A stretch of 64,000 nt of DNA, taken from DASPWV01 sp046726375 (lineage in GTDB: Bacteria > Acidobacteriota > Vicinamibacteria > Vicinamibacterales > UBA2999). Numbering within the stretch: position 1 is the stretch's first letter; each line of letters opens with the position of its first letter. A model generated the notes under the pieces. The model saw only the letters and a program-made list of their open reading frames with translations, was not told where the DNA came from and ran no database searches. The position numbers and the translations under genes were made by a program. Of this stretch, positions 50,841 through 59,353 are shown piece by piece. The stretch is taken from the NCBI GenBank assembly GCA_046726375.1, contig JBKPAJ010000007.1, forward strand, positions 1 to 64,000. The letters run 5' to 3'.

Positions 50841-51305
50841 ATGGAACATCAGCAAGTAGTGTCGTTGTACGAGCGCCTCCTTGACGCGTGGAACCAGCGC
50901 AATGCGAATCAATTCGCCGCGGCGTTTGCCGACGACGGCACCGCGGTCGGATTTGACGGCTCGCAGATGAGCAGTCGGGTCGAAATCGAGTCTTCGCTGC
51001 GCGCTATCTTCGGTGATCACCAGACCGCCACTTATGTCGCGAAGATACGCGAAGTGCGTGAGCTGGCGCCCGGCGTCGCCCTCCTCCGATCGGTCGTCGG
51101 CATGGTGCCGCCCGGCACCGCGGAGATCAATCCGGGCACGAACGCAATTCAGAGCGTTGTGGCGATTAACTGCGGCAACGAGGTGAAGATTGCGTTGCTT
51201 CAGAACACGCCGGCGGCCTTTCACGGCCGTCCGGAATTGGCGGAACAGCTGACGAAGGAACTTACCGAGGTTTTAGCTAAACGCCGAACCGTGGTAGCGG
51301 GCTGA
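50841..51305 (+). CDS. SnoaL/DUF4440-like (SgcJ/EcaC) small protein
   Basis: 154 aa of the NTF2-like cone fold: VVSLYERLLDAWNQRNANQFAAAFADDGTAVGFDGSQMSSRVEIESSLRAIFGDH is a typical start and VALLRSVVGMVPPG a central strand. There is no clear catalytic set. These proteins are annotated as SgcJ/EcaC 'oxidoreductases' without biochemical proof. GAGGAG lies about 7 nt before ATG 50841. Confidence 0.75.
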   Translation: MEHQQVVSLYERLLDAWNQRNANQFAAAFADDGTAVGFDGSQMSSRVEIESSLRAIFGDHQTATYVAKIREVRELAPGVALLRSVVGMVPPGTAEINPGTNAIQSVVAINCGNEVKIALLQNTPAAFHGRPELAEQLTKELTEVLAKRRTVVAG

Positions 51306-51342
51306 CTGCTCCGCCGCCGTCTCGCGCGATTGACATGCAGAC

Positions 51343-51741
51343 ATGACAAACAAACCTGAAGCCGCTATCGTCCTTGCGAAGCGCGTCTTTCTGATCGCCG
51401 CCATCTACGGTTTTATTGTTCTGATTCCGCAATACTTTCTGGAGGCCAGGACGGGCCGCGACTTTCCGCCGGCGATCACGCACCCGGAATACTTCTATGG
51501 CTTTATTGGCGTGGCAGTGGCATGGCAGATCGCGTTCCTGGTCATTTCGCGGGATCCTGCTCGATATCGCGCGCTGATGATTCCATCGATCATCGAGAAA
51601 GCAGGCTTTGGACTGCCCGCGGTGGCTCTGTTCCTGCTCGGACGGCTGCACGCGCAGATGCTCGTGGCAGCCCTGCTCGACGTGAGCCTCGGCGTCCTCT
51701 TCGTTGTCGCGTATGTGCGTACGGCGCCGAGGACCGTGTGA
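51343..51741 (+). CDS. Small four-helix membrane protein
   Basis: 132 aa with four hydrophobic helices: RVFLIAAIYGFIVLIPQYFL, YFYGFIGVAVAWQIAFLVI, ALMIPSIIEKAGFGLPAVALFLL and LVAALLDVSLGVLFVVAYV. I do not recognise a named function. Its GTGA overlap with the next gene suggests cotranscription with the acetyltransferase. Confidence 0.68.
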   Translation: MTNKPEAAIVLAKRVFLIAAIYGFIVLIPQYFLEARTGRDFPPAITHPEYFYGFIGVAVAWQIAFLVISRDPARYRALMIPSIIEKAGFGLPAVALFLLGRLHAQMLVAALLDVSLGVLFVVAYVRTAPRTV

Positions 51742-52265
51742 GCGCGTTCAAAATCGAGCGATTGTCGCCGCCGGTGAACGATTCCGACGTCCGGGCGCTC
51801 GCGCAGCTACTGGTCGACGCGGTGCAATCGGGTGCCGCCGTGAGTTTCGTGACGCCGCTCACGCTTGCAGAGGCCGAAGCGTGGTGGCGCAAGATCATTG
51901 CGAGCGCTGCCTCCCGCGCGATCTTCGCCGTCGCGCGCGGCGAGGCCGGCCGGATTATCGGCACCGTGCAACTGCACCCGGCATGGGCACCCAACCAGCC
52001 GCATCGCGCGGACGTCGTCAAGTTGCTCGTCGATCAGCGCAATCGTCGCAGCGGCCTCGGTAGCCAGTTGATGCAGACCATCGAGGATGAGGCACGAGGC
52101 GCCGGCTTCAGGCTTCTGACACTCGACGCCAAGGCCGGGTCCGCGGCGGATCGTCTGTATCGACGCCTCGGCTGGATCGCGCTCGGCACGATTCCGCGTT
52201 ATGCCGTCGACGCCGACGGCGTCACACCGCATGCTGCCGTGATGTTTTATAAGGAACTGGCTTGA
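51738..52265 (+). CDS. GNAT family N-acetyltransferase
   Basis: 175 aa. Motif A is DVVKLLVDQRNRRSGLGSQLMQTIEDEARGAGF and motif B LLTLDAKAGSAADRLYRRLGWIALGTIPRYAV, followed by AVMFYKEL. Start GTG 51738 overlaps the preceding TGA. The acceptor is unknown; the closing AVMFYKEL type occurs in small-molecule resistance acetyltransferases, but the evidence is weak. Confidence 0.85.
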   Translation: MSAFKIERLSPPVNDSDVRALAQLLVDAVQSGAAVSFVTPLTLAEAEAWWRKIIASAASRAIFAVARGEAGRIIGTVQLHPAWAPNQPHRADVVKLLVDQRNRRSGLGSQLMQTIEDEARGAGFRLLTLDAKAGSAADRLYRRLGWIALGTIPRYAVDADGVTPHAAVMFYKELA

Positions 52266-52273
52266 TTAAGCGG

Positions 52274-52488
52274 GTGTGATGTAGCGATGTGGTGACCTGG
52301 CGATGTGGCGATGTGAGGCATTGTAGGTGCCGATGTTGCGGTGTGTCTGTCGATGTGGCGATGGGTCGCGCTACATCTCCACATCTCCACATCACCACAT
52401 CACATCATTACATCGCCAGACACATCGCTACATCTTTCCATCAGCACATGACATCGCCACATCACCACGTCGCGACATCGCCACATCG
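52274..52488. repeat. Second GATGTGGC/CACATCGC word dyad at a convergent junction
   Basis: The left half to about 52375 carries GCGATGTGG words, the right half CACATCGCC words. A perfect 14-bp inverted repeat joins 52301-52314 and 52475-52488. It fills the gap between the GNAT gene and the convergent PQQ dehydrogenase. It shares vocabulary but not unit order with the dyad at 32.5 kb. Confidence 0.9.
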
Positions 52489-52497
52489 AAGTGGTCT

Positions 52498-54564
52498 CTA
52501 TAAACCCGTGCGCGTCGTCGTTGGCGGGTCGGGCAGCTTGAACACAATCAACTCAGCCGGGAAGTTGGGCCCCGCGATCGCCACTGCGATGTACTGCTTG
52601 CCGTTGACCATATAGGTCATCGGCGAACCCGTTTGCGGCCCGGGCATCGCCACCGCACCCGCGTCCGCACCGGTCGCCTTGTCGTAGGCGCGCAGCAACG
52701 CGCCGCGTTGTCCGTTCGCCAGCGTGTTGAACCCGCCTTCGCCGGCGATCAGCAACGTTTTCGTGACCAGCGTGCCGATGCGGCCCGTACGGCCGGTGCG
52801 TGCAATGTTCAGCCCCTTGAGCGCCGGATGGTTCCTGATCGCATCCGGCGTATCGCCATGTGCGATCTGCCACACCAGATCGCCTTTGTTGAGATCGAAG
52901 GCGGTGATGCGGCCATACGGCGGCTTCACGAGCGGAAGGCCTTGCACGTTCAACGCAGCAGCGCCGCCGCCGCCACCTCCGCCGCCTGCTCCGCCGCGGC
53001 CGCCACCAGCGGGCGCGGGCGCTGGCGCCGGCTTGGCGTTCGGATCCCGCGCGCGGCCCGAGATGAAGTTCATATCGGAGCGCTCCGCATCGTTCACCAA
53101 ACCGAGCGCGCTGATGTTCGTGTTCGAGAACACGTAGAGCATCTTCGTTTCGGGATCGAGCGACCCGCCTTGCCAGTTGGCACCGCCAGTGTTGCTCGGC
53201 AGCATGAGCGTGGCAAGCGGACCTTCCCACTTGCTTACGACCGGCGGCGTAAACAACGGACCAAGCTTGTAGCGCGACACCAACTTCACGGCTTCGGCGC
53301 GCAACTCCGGTGTGAAGTCGATCAGATCGTCGATCGAAACGCCTTGCCGATCGAACGGTGGCGGCTTGGTGACAAACGGCTGTGTCGGTGCGTACCATTC
53401 ACCAGGCACATCGCCCTTGGGAACGGGGCGTTCTTCGATCGGCCACACCGGCTGACCCGTGACGCGATCCAGCACGTAGATCCAGCCCTGCTTCGTGGGC
53501 TGCGCGAGCGCTTTGATCGCCTTGCCATTGACCGTAATGTCGGTGAGGATCGGCGCGCACGGAATATCCCAGTCCCAGATGCCGTGATGAACGGTCTGGT
53601 AGTGCCACTTCCGCTTGCCGGTTTTCAGATCGAGCGCGACGATGCTCTCGCCGAAAAGTCCGTCACCCGGTCGATGGCCTCCGTAGTAATCGCCGGTCGG
53701 CAGCTCGACACCCAAATACACGGTGTTGAGCTCCTCGTCCACGCTCATCTGCGCCCATACGCCGGTGTTGCCGGTGTTCGACCACGAGTCCTCTTGCCAT
53801 GTGTCGTTGCCGAATTCTCCCGGCCGCGGCACGGTGTGGAAAATCCAGAGCCGCTTGCCCGTTCGTACGTCCAAGCCGCGCACATATCCCATCGCGGCGC
53901 GGCGGCTCTTCGGGGCCGATCCTTCGATGTGCGCCGCGCCAACGAGAATGACATCCTTCGAAATGATCGGCGCCGCGTGGAGACCGATTTCCCCGTTTTC
54001 GGCATCGATCACTTGATCGTTATCGAGCTTCAAATCGACGATGCCGTTCTTTCCAAAGGTCGGCACTCTGTCGCCGGTCTTCGCGTCGAGCGCGATGAGC
54101 TGATAACCGGGCGTCACATAAACCACGCGCGCCTCTTTGCCGTCGCTCCAGTAGGCAAGGCCGCGGCCGGATAACTGCCGCGGTGCGGCTTCGCCGCGCT
54201 TGCCCTCATTGAGGCTGTGCATCCAAAGCATCTCGCCCGTGGTCGCATCGAGCGCGACGACGGCGCGTCGACTCCCGGCCGTCAGATAGAGCACGCCGTT
54301 CACCATCAGCGGCGTGGTTTGAAAATTGAACTCCGGCCGTGGACCGAGCGACTCGGTCCTGAACCTGAACGCCACTTCCAGTTGGTCGAAATTCTGCGCG
54401 CTGATTTGATCGAGCGGTGAGTAGCGCGTATTCGCAAGGTCGGCGCCGTACATGCGCCACTCGCCAACAGGTGCGCCCGTCTGTCCGTCGGCGGCGACGG
54501 TGCAGCAGACGAGCGCCACTACCCAGAGTCCCAGATGCCGGATTGAACGAGGAGTGTGTTTCAT
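52498..54564 (-). CDS. PQQ-dependent dehydrogenase (GDH/ADH propeller, no haem domain)
   Basis: 688 aa periplasmic quinoprotein. The signal segment LGLWVVALVCCTVAADG precedes GEWRMYGADLANTRYSPLDQI, the usual first blade. Later blades show ALDATTGEMLWMH, ALDAKTGDRVPTFGKNGIVDL, LDVRTGKRLWIFHTVPRPGEFG, ALDLKTGKRKWHYQTVHHGIWDWDIPCAPIL (typical of membrane-type glucose/quinate dehydrogenases) and VLDRVTGQPVWPIEERPVPKGDVPGE. A poly-Gly insertion lies near residues 520-545. No CxxCH is present. Start at MKHTPRSIRH (54564). The stop lies 9 nt from the dyad. Confidence 0.9.
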   Translation of the reverse strand: MKHTPRSIRHLGLWVVALVCCTVAADGQTGAPVGEWRMYGADLANTRYSPLDQISAQNFDQLEVAFRFRTESLGPRPEFNFQTTPLMVNGVLYLTAGSRRAVVALDATTGEMLWMHSLNEGKRGEAAPRQLSGRGLAYWSDGKEARVVYVTPGYQLIALDAKTGDRVPTFGKNGIVDLKLDNDQVIDAENGEIGLHAAPIISKDVILVGAAHIEGSAPKSRRAAMGYVRGLDVRTGKRLWIFHTVPRPGEFGNDTWQEDSWSNTGNTGVWAQMSVDEELNTVYLGVELPTGDYYGGHRPGDGLFGESIVALDLKTGKRKWHYQTVHHGIWDWDIPCAPILTDITVNGKAIKALAQPTKQGWIYVLDRVTGQPVWPIEERPVPKGDVPGEWYAPTQPFVTKPPPFDRQGVSIDDLIDFTPELRAEAVKLVSRYKLGPLFTPPVVSKWEGPLATLMLPSNTGGANWQGGSLDPETKMLYVFSNTNISALGLVNDAERSDMNFISGRARDPNAKPAPAPAPAGGGRGGAGGGGGGGGAAALNVQGLPLVKPPYGRITAFDLNKGDLVWQIAHGDTPDAIRNHPALKGLNIARTGRTGRIGTLVTKTLLIAGEGGFNTLANGQRGALLRAYDKATGADAGAVAMPGPQTGSPMTYMVNGKQYIAVAIAGPNFPAELIVFKLPDPPTTTRTGL

Positions 54565-54587
54565 AGGCTCAGCCCGCGTCAGCCTAC

Positions 54588-54593
54588 TATAAT
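54588..54593 (+). promoter_or_regulatory. TATAAT -10 for the MoxR operon
   Basis: A perfect TATAAT lies 16 nt before the MoxR start, in the 45-nt region shared with the divergent PQQ dehydrogenase. No good -35 is visible, and the leader would be only about 10 nt. Confidence 0.45.
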
Positions 54594-54609
54594 TTGGGCC
54601 GCCATTCAG

Positions 54610-55650
54610 ATGCATCCCGACCTGCAGGAGGCGATCGACTTCCATATCGCCGTCCTGGCCGAAGGCAGTAAAGCACTCGTCGGTTACGACACGGCCAAAG
54701 CGATCGCCAACGTCGTGCTGCTCTCCGAGATTCCGACGACTTACGACAAACGCGATGAGCGTCAGGTGAACGCCGGCAATCTGCTGCTGCGCGGCGTCCC
54801 TGGCGTCGGCAAGACCTTTTTCGGCGTGATTCTCGCCGCCATCAGCGACGCGAAGTTCGCCCGCCTGCAGGGCCGGGCCGACCTCCAGCCGACGGAAGTC
54901 GTCGGCTTCCAGATGATTAATCCCGCCACTGGCGAGCTCGTCACGGAGTTCGGGCCGTTGGCCTCGGCCGAAGTGATCCTGCTCGACGAGATCAATCGCA
55001 TTCCGCTCAAGTCGCAGAGCGCGTTTCTCGAAGGGTTGCAGGATCGAACCGTCACTGTCGGCTCGACGACCTACGATTTGCCGGCATTCAGCTTTGCGAT
55101 TGCCACGATGAATCCCGTCGAGCTCGGCCAGGGCACGTTTCCGCTCTCCGAAGCCGCAACCGATCGGTTTGCGGCAATCGTGAACATCGGCTACCTGCCG
55201 GCCGAGGAAGAAGAAAAGCTCGTCGCCTTCGATTTCAAGCGAGTTCGCCTCAAACCGCTGCTGGCCAAGCAGCGCATCATTCAGCTACGCGGCGCGATCT
55301 CCGAGCACGTATTTCTTCACGAGCGACTCGGCCGCTATATTCAGCGGCTCGTCGCGGCGACGCGTCCCTACAATCCTGAGACCGACTGGAACCAGCACTC
55401 GCCATCGGCGCTGGTTGAACGCGGCGTCGATCTCGGCGCCTCCCCGCGCGCGATCATCGTGTGGAGCCGGTTGGCAAAAGTATGGGCCTTGCTCCAGCAT
55501 CGGCGCGCCGAGGTGTACCCGGAAGATATTCAGGATCTCGCGCCGTTCGTGCTGAGTCACCGGATCTGGCTGGGACCGCATGCGGCAAGTCACGGGTTGA
55601 CGACGGAAGCGGTGATCCGTGATGTGATCGACGAGGTGGCGATACCGTGA
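54610..55650 (+). CDS. MoxR family AAA+ ATPase
   Basis: 346 aa cytosolic ATPase. Walker A GVPGVGKT (62-69), Walker B VILLDEINR (122-130), sensor 1 IATMNPVELGQGTFPLSEAATDRF, and a C-terminal lid (SPRAIIVWSRLAKVWALLQHRRAEVYPEDI). MoxR proteins act as chaperones with VWA-domain partners, two of which follow. The start MHPDLQEAIDF is preferred over 54556, because the extra codons overlap the divergent promoter. Confidence 0.93.
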   Translation: MHPDLQEAIDFHIAVLAEGSKALVGYDTAKAIANVVLLSEIPTTYDKRDERQVNAGNLLLRGVPGVGKTFFGVILAAISDAKFARLQGRADLQPTEVVGFQMINPATGELVTEFGPLASAEVILLDEINRIPLKSQSAFLEGLQDRTVTVGSTTYDLPAFSFAIATMNPVELGQGTFPLSEAATDRFAAIVNIGYLPAEEEEKLVAFDFKRVRLKPLLAKQRIIQLRGAISEHVFLHERLGRYIQRLVAATRPYNPETDWNQHSPSALVERGVDLGASPRAIIVWSRLAKVWALLQHRRAEVYPEDIQDLAPFVLSHRIWLGPHAASHGLTTEAVIRDVIDEVAIP

Positions 55651-55660
55651 ATACGCGCGA

Positions 55661-55762
55661 GAATTCAAAATGGGAAATGCAAAATGCCAAAAGACTCAAA
55701 GCATAGGCGCACCATGGCGCGTTCGTTTGTTTTGAATGTTGCATTTGTCATTTTGCATTGCG
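55661..55762. repeat. AATGCAAAATG word dyad overlapping a gene start and signal peptide
   Basis: AATGCAAAATG (about 55676-55686) is mirrored by CATTTTGCATT (about 55749-55759), and TTCAAAA (about 55664) by TTTTGAA (about 55730). The right arm lies inside the coding sequence of the next gene and encodes its signal peptide core (FVLNVAFVILHCV). Confidence 0.75.
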
Positions 55763-56871
55763 TTGCTGCGAGCTCGGCTGCGCAGCCGGCGCGCGAGCAG
55801 GAGATTGATCCTCTCCGCTGCTGGTGGCGGACATCCGAAGGCGCCATTACCGTCGGCCAGCCATTTTCGGCGACGCTGACGTGCGCCGTGCTTGACACAG
55901 CGAACGTCCGCGTTGTCCCCGATGAAACGCAGCTGGCAGCCGAGACGATTCAGCTGGCGCCTTTCGAGCTGATTGGCGGTGATCATCCCGCGGAGCTGAG
56001 GAGCGGCGTGCGGCGGTTCTTCCAATACGAGTACCGGCTGCGCCTCATCGATCCGGCGGCGATTGGCAAGGATGTGCCGCTACCGCGGCTCGTCATCCAC
56101 TATCGCGTCGAAAGCCGCGTACAGTCGCAGGCGTCCGAAGGACGCGATCTGACGTACGTGATGCCGCTTGTCGCCGTGCGCGTGATGTCGCTCGTTCCGA
56201 CGGATGCCTCCGACATCCGCGACGCGTCACACGAACCGTTCGGGGCGATTGAGGCGTTGCGCTTTCGCGCGCGTATGCTCGAGATCGCGGCGCTGACGCT
56301 TGGCATTCTCGGCGGCGTGATTCTCGCCGCCGCGATCGTGCGCGCGTTAGTCGCGCCGCGCCGCCGCACAACGGGCGCCGTCGTGCGGCTGTCGGATGGC
56401 GCGATCTTGCGCGCGGTGGCGTCGGAACTGGCCGCGGTGCAGAGCGAAAGCCGCGGCGGGTGGAATCCGTCGCTGCTGAATCGCGCGCTTGCCGCCTTGC
56501 GCGTGGCCGCCGCCTACGCGCTCGGGCGGCACGTGCCGCATCGCACTCTTGCGGCTGGCGCCGAAACGCCCGAAGGCCGCTTCGTTGTCGCGCGCGGCCT
56601 GATTAGAAAGCGCCGATCCACCGTGACGAGCCCGATTACAGCTGCCGACGTCAAACGTGAGCTCGATCAATTACCGCTGACGGCGTCTCACGAGCGCCGC
56701 ACACGCCTCGAAACGCTGCACACGTCGCTGCAGACGCTGACGCACGCGCAGTACTCGGCCAAGCCGGCAGAACCCGCGGACGAGGCTGTGACATCGGCGC
56801 TGCAGGTCGTCCATCAGCTGCGTCGCGAACGCCGCTGGTTTACCTGGCTGACGCCGTCGCCATCCCGATGA
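55714..56871 (+). CDS. Membrane protein of the MoxR/VWA (Bat-like) operon
   Basis: 385 aa. A signal peptide (MARSFVLNVAFVILHCVAASSAA) leads to a periplasmic beta domain (ITVGQPFSATLTCAVLDTANVRVVPDETQL, FFQYEYRLRLIDPAAIG), reminiscent of the Oxygen_tolerance/BatD type. A single helix near residue 195 (LGILGGVILAAAIVRAL) and a helical cytoplasmic C-terminus follow. It stands where BatD or DUF4381 usually stands, but similarity is weak. The start could be 55684. The stop overlaps the VWA start. Confidence 0.6.
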   Translation: MARSFVLNVAFVILHCVAASSAAQPAREQEIDPLRCWWRTSEGAITVGQPFSATLTCAVLDTANVRVVPDETQLAAETIQLAPFELIGGDHPAELRSGVRRFFQYEYRLRLIDPAAIGKDVPLPRLVIHYRVESRVQSQASEGRDLTYVMPLVAVRVMSLVPTDASDIRDASHEPFGAIEALRFRARMLEIAALTLGILGGVILAAAIVRALVAPRRRTTGAVVRLSDGAILRAVASELAAVQSESRGGWNPSLLNRALAALRVAAAYALGRHVPHRTLAAGAETPEGRFVVARGLIRKRRSTVTSPITAADVKRELDQLPLTASHERRTRLETLHTSLQTLTHAQYSAKPAEPADEAVTSALQVVHQLRRERRWFTWLTPSPSR

Positions 56872-57968
56872 CCTTCATCGCGCGACTCGAGCAGCTGCTG
56901 CGGCAACAGGCGGCAGACTGGGATAACGTGAGCATCGCCGCGCTGCGTTACTGGCACCGCGATGAAGCGCGTCTCTTCCTCACGGCAGTCATTGGCACGC
57001 TCCTGTTGCTCCTGACCATCCGCCTGTTGCTGTCGCGCCGGCGCGGTCGCGGGGCCGGCCTACCCGCGCTCCTGCGGCAATCGGAGTCGCCTCGGCTTGC
57101 GTGGCTTCGTCACCTCCCGCTGGGGCTGTTTGTCGCCGGTCTGCCGTTTGCGCTCCTGGCGATTGCCGATCCGTACGCGGCGCTTGTACAGGAGGACACC
57201 ACGTTTCCCGGACGTCGCATCAGTCTAATGATCGACGCGTCCACCAGCATGTCCACGTCGTTCAAGACCGACACGCTCAAGACGCGCTCTCCGAACGGAC
57301 CCGCCTTCTACACCACGGTCGCTGCGGCCGAACAGTTCGTGCAGTTGCGCCGCAAGGGCCGCCACCAGGACTTGATTGCGCTCGTCGAGTTCGGCAACCA
57401 GGCGTACGTGATCACGCCGTTCACCAACGACTACGACAACATTCTGTTGAGCATCAATCTGATCAGCGATCCGGTGGAGTTCTCGCTCTTTCCCGATCGC
57501 GGGACGATCATCGCGCACGCCGTGGAGCAGAGCATCGGGTTGTTCAAGGCGTTTGATTTTCTGGAGGCCTCCGGCAACCTCATGGTGATCTTCACCGACG
57601 GTGAAGACACGCGTGCGGAGTTTCAGGGCGTCAGCCTCGACGAGATCCTTCAGAGCGCGGTGGACAACAGGATTCCGTTGTACTTCGTGCGGACCAACTA
57701 CGACAAGGCGCTCGGCGACATCATCCCCGACGCGCTCTGGAAAAACGCGGTCGAAAAAACCGGCGGCAAGTTCTATGCGGCAAGCGACGAGGCGAGCTTG
57801 ATGCGCGCGATTCGCGACATCGACCGGCTGGCCGCGGGCACGATCCGCGTCAAGCGGTACGCGACGCAGAAAGCGGAGTTCGCGCCCTTCGCGCTGATTG
57901 CGGCCGCGTTCTGGTGCGGTGCGGCCGGTCTCAAACTGTCGAGCGGCAGATTTCAGACGCTGCCGTAG
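56868..57968 (+). CDS. VWA-domain membrane protein (first copy)
   Basis: 366 aa. Helices near 34-55 and 84-103 precede a von Willebrand A domain. The MIDAS metal site D123-x-S125-x-S127 is in ISLMIDASTSMS, and the second MIDAS strand is VIFTDGEDTR. A final helix lies near 342-358. The periplasmic VWA and MoxR partner resemble the Bat system, associated with envelope or metal-centre maturation. A repeat field of about 750 nt separates it from the next operon gene. Confidence 0.88.
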   Translation: MTFIARLEQLLRQQAADWDNVSIAALRYWHRDEARLFLTAVIGTLLLLLTIRLLLSRRRGRGAGLPALLRQSESPRLAWLRHLPLGLFVAGLPFALLAIADPYAALVQEDTTFPGRRISLMIDASTSMSTSFKTDTLKTRSPNGPAFYTTVAAAEQFVQLRRKGRHQDLIALVEFGNQAYVITPFTNDYDNILLSINLISDPVEFSLFPDRGTIIAHAVEQSIGLFKAFDFLEASGNLMVIFTDGEDTRAEFQGVSLDEILQSAVDNRIPLYFVRTNYDKALGDIIPDALWKNAVEKTGGKFYAASDEASLMRAIRDIDRLAAGTIRVKRYATQKAEFAPFALIAAAFWCGAAGLKLSSGRFQTLP

Positions 57969-58715
57969 AGATAACAGGGAGATCAGCGAGATCAGGGAGA
58001 GCGATAACAGGGAGATCAGGGAGATCAGGGAGCGATAACAGGGAGATCAGGGAGATCAGGGAGATCAGCGAGATCGGGAGAAATAACAGGGAGATCAGGG
58101 AGGTCAGGGAGAAATATCAGGGAGAAGTAACAGGGAGATCGGGGAGATCAAGGAGCGATAACAGGGAGATCAGGGAGATCAGGGAGATCAGCGAGATCGG
58201 GAGAAATAACAGGGAGATCAGGGAGGTCAGGGAGAAATATCAGGGAGAAATAACAGGGAGATCGGGGAGATCAGGGAGCGCGCGATAAGAGGGAGACCAG
58301 GGAGATCAGGGAGATCAGCGAGATCGGGAGAAATAACAGGGACATCAGGGAGATCAGGGAGAAATATCAGGGAGAGCAGGGAGAGCAGGGAGAGCAGGGG
58401 AAGATCAGGGCGGAACAATCGGGAGATCGGGGACACCGAGGAGAGATAACAGGTAGGTCGGGTAGATCGCGAGTGATGAGAAGAACTGTTTTGTTCTCCC
58501 TGATCTCCCTGATCTCCCTGTTTTTCTCCCTGGTCTCCCTGATCTCCCTGTTAATTCTCCCTGGTCTCCCTGATCTCCCTGTTAATTCTCCCGGATCTCC
58601 CTGATCTCCCTCCCGGATCTCCCTGATCTCCCTGTTAAATTCTCCCGGATCTCCCTGATCTCCCTGTTAATTCTCCATGATCTCCCTGATCTCCTTGTGA
58701 ACTTACGAGGATAAA
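57969..58715. repeat. Repeat field C inside the Bat-like operon (GGGAGATCA words, G-arm then C-arm)
   Basis: From 57969 to about 58475 the DNA is built from ATAACAGGGAGATCAGGG words in about 10 groups of 60-100 nt. From about 58490 to 58700 the reverse-complement words CTCCCTGATCTCCCTG take over with GTTAATT spacers. The arms are therefore complementary overall. An ACGAGG ribosome site (58705-58710) directly follows the field. Confidence 0.93.
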
Positions 58716-58718
58716 TCG

Positions 58719-59348
58719 ATGAAACAACTGACGATTGGCGTGATGGTCGCCCTGGTGTTCTTTGCTGCGTCGGCCTTTGCCTTCAGAGAGGCGCGGCGCC
58801 TGCGCGCAGACGCGGACGGACGCGAGCGCCTGGCCACGCTTCGCCATGTCGGATTGGACAACGCAAAATCCGAATACTGGCGCGGTGAGTACGACCGCGT
58901 CATTTCTGTATCTGCGCCCGCGGATCGCGATCCGGATCTGGAGCGGCTGTTGCTCTCCGCCAACGCCGCGTTCCGAAAGACGCAACGCGAGGCGCCACCG
59001 CGTCAGGCGCAGCTGCAGCAGCTCGATGCGGTACTGCAGTCCTACGCGTCGGTGTTGAAATCGGGACCATTTGTTGCTGACGCCGCTTACAACTACGAGT
59101 TTGTCGCGCGGGTGCGGGAGGCGATCAGCCGCGGGAAACCGCCGGCCTCGTCGGCGGCGCGAGCATCGGGGCCATCCGAGCCGCGTGCCGTCGATCTTCC
59201 GGCCGGACCGACGATCCACGGCCGTCCGGGCGGACCACCGCCGGGCACGAAGGGCGAGGAGTTCGAGGTCATCGCGCCGATGGAGTTTGGGGATCGTGAG
59301 GCGCAGCCTGAACCCAACGCCGGAGGCAAGCCGCTGCGCAAGGGCTGA
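58719..59348 (+). CDS. Membrane-anchored helical protein of the VWA operon
   Basis: 209 aa. The N-terminal helix (IGVMVALVFFAASAFAF) anchors a TPR-like region (HVGLDNAKSEYWRGEYDRVIS, DLERLLLSANAAFRKTQREAPPRQAQLQQLDAVLQSYASVLKSGPFVADAAYNYEFVARVR), followed by a Pro/Gly-rich C-terminus. It occupies the BatC/TPR position between two VWA genes, 5 nt before the second. It is probably a periplasmic scaffold. Confidence 0.7.
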   Translation: MKQLTIGVMVALVFFAASAFAFREARRLRADADGRERLATLRHVGLDNAKSEYWRGEYDRVISVSAPADRDPDLERLLLSANAAFRKTQREAPPRQAQLQQLDAVLQSYASVLKSGPFVADAAYNYEFVARVREAISRGKPPASSAARASGPSEPRAVDLPAGPTIHGRPGGPPPGTKGEEFEVIAPMEFGDREAQPEPNAGGKPLRKG

Positions 59349-59353
59349 CGATC

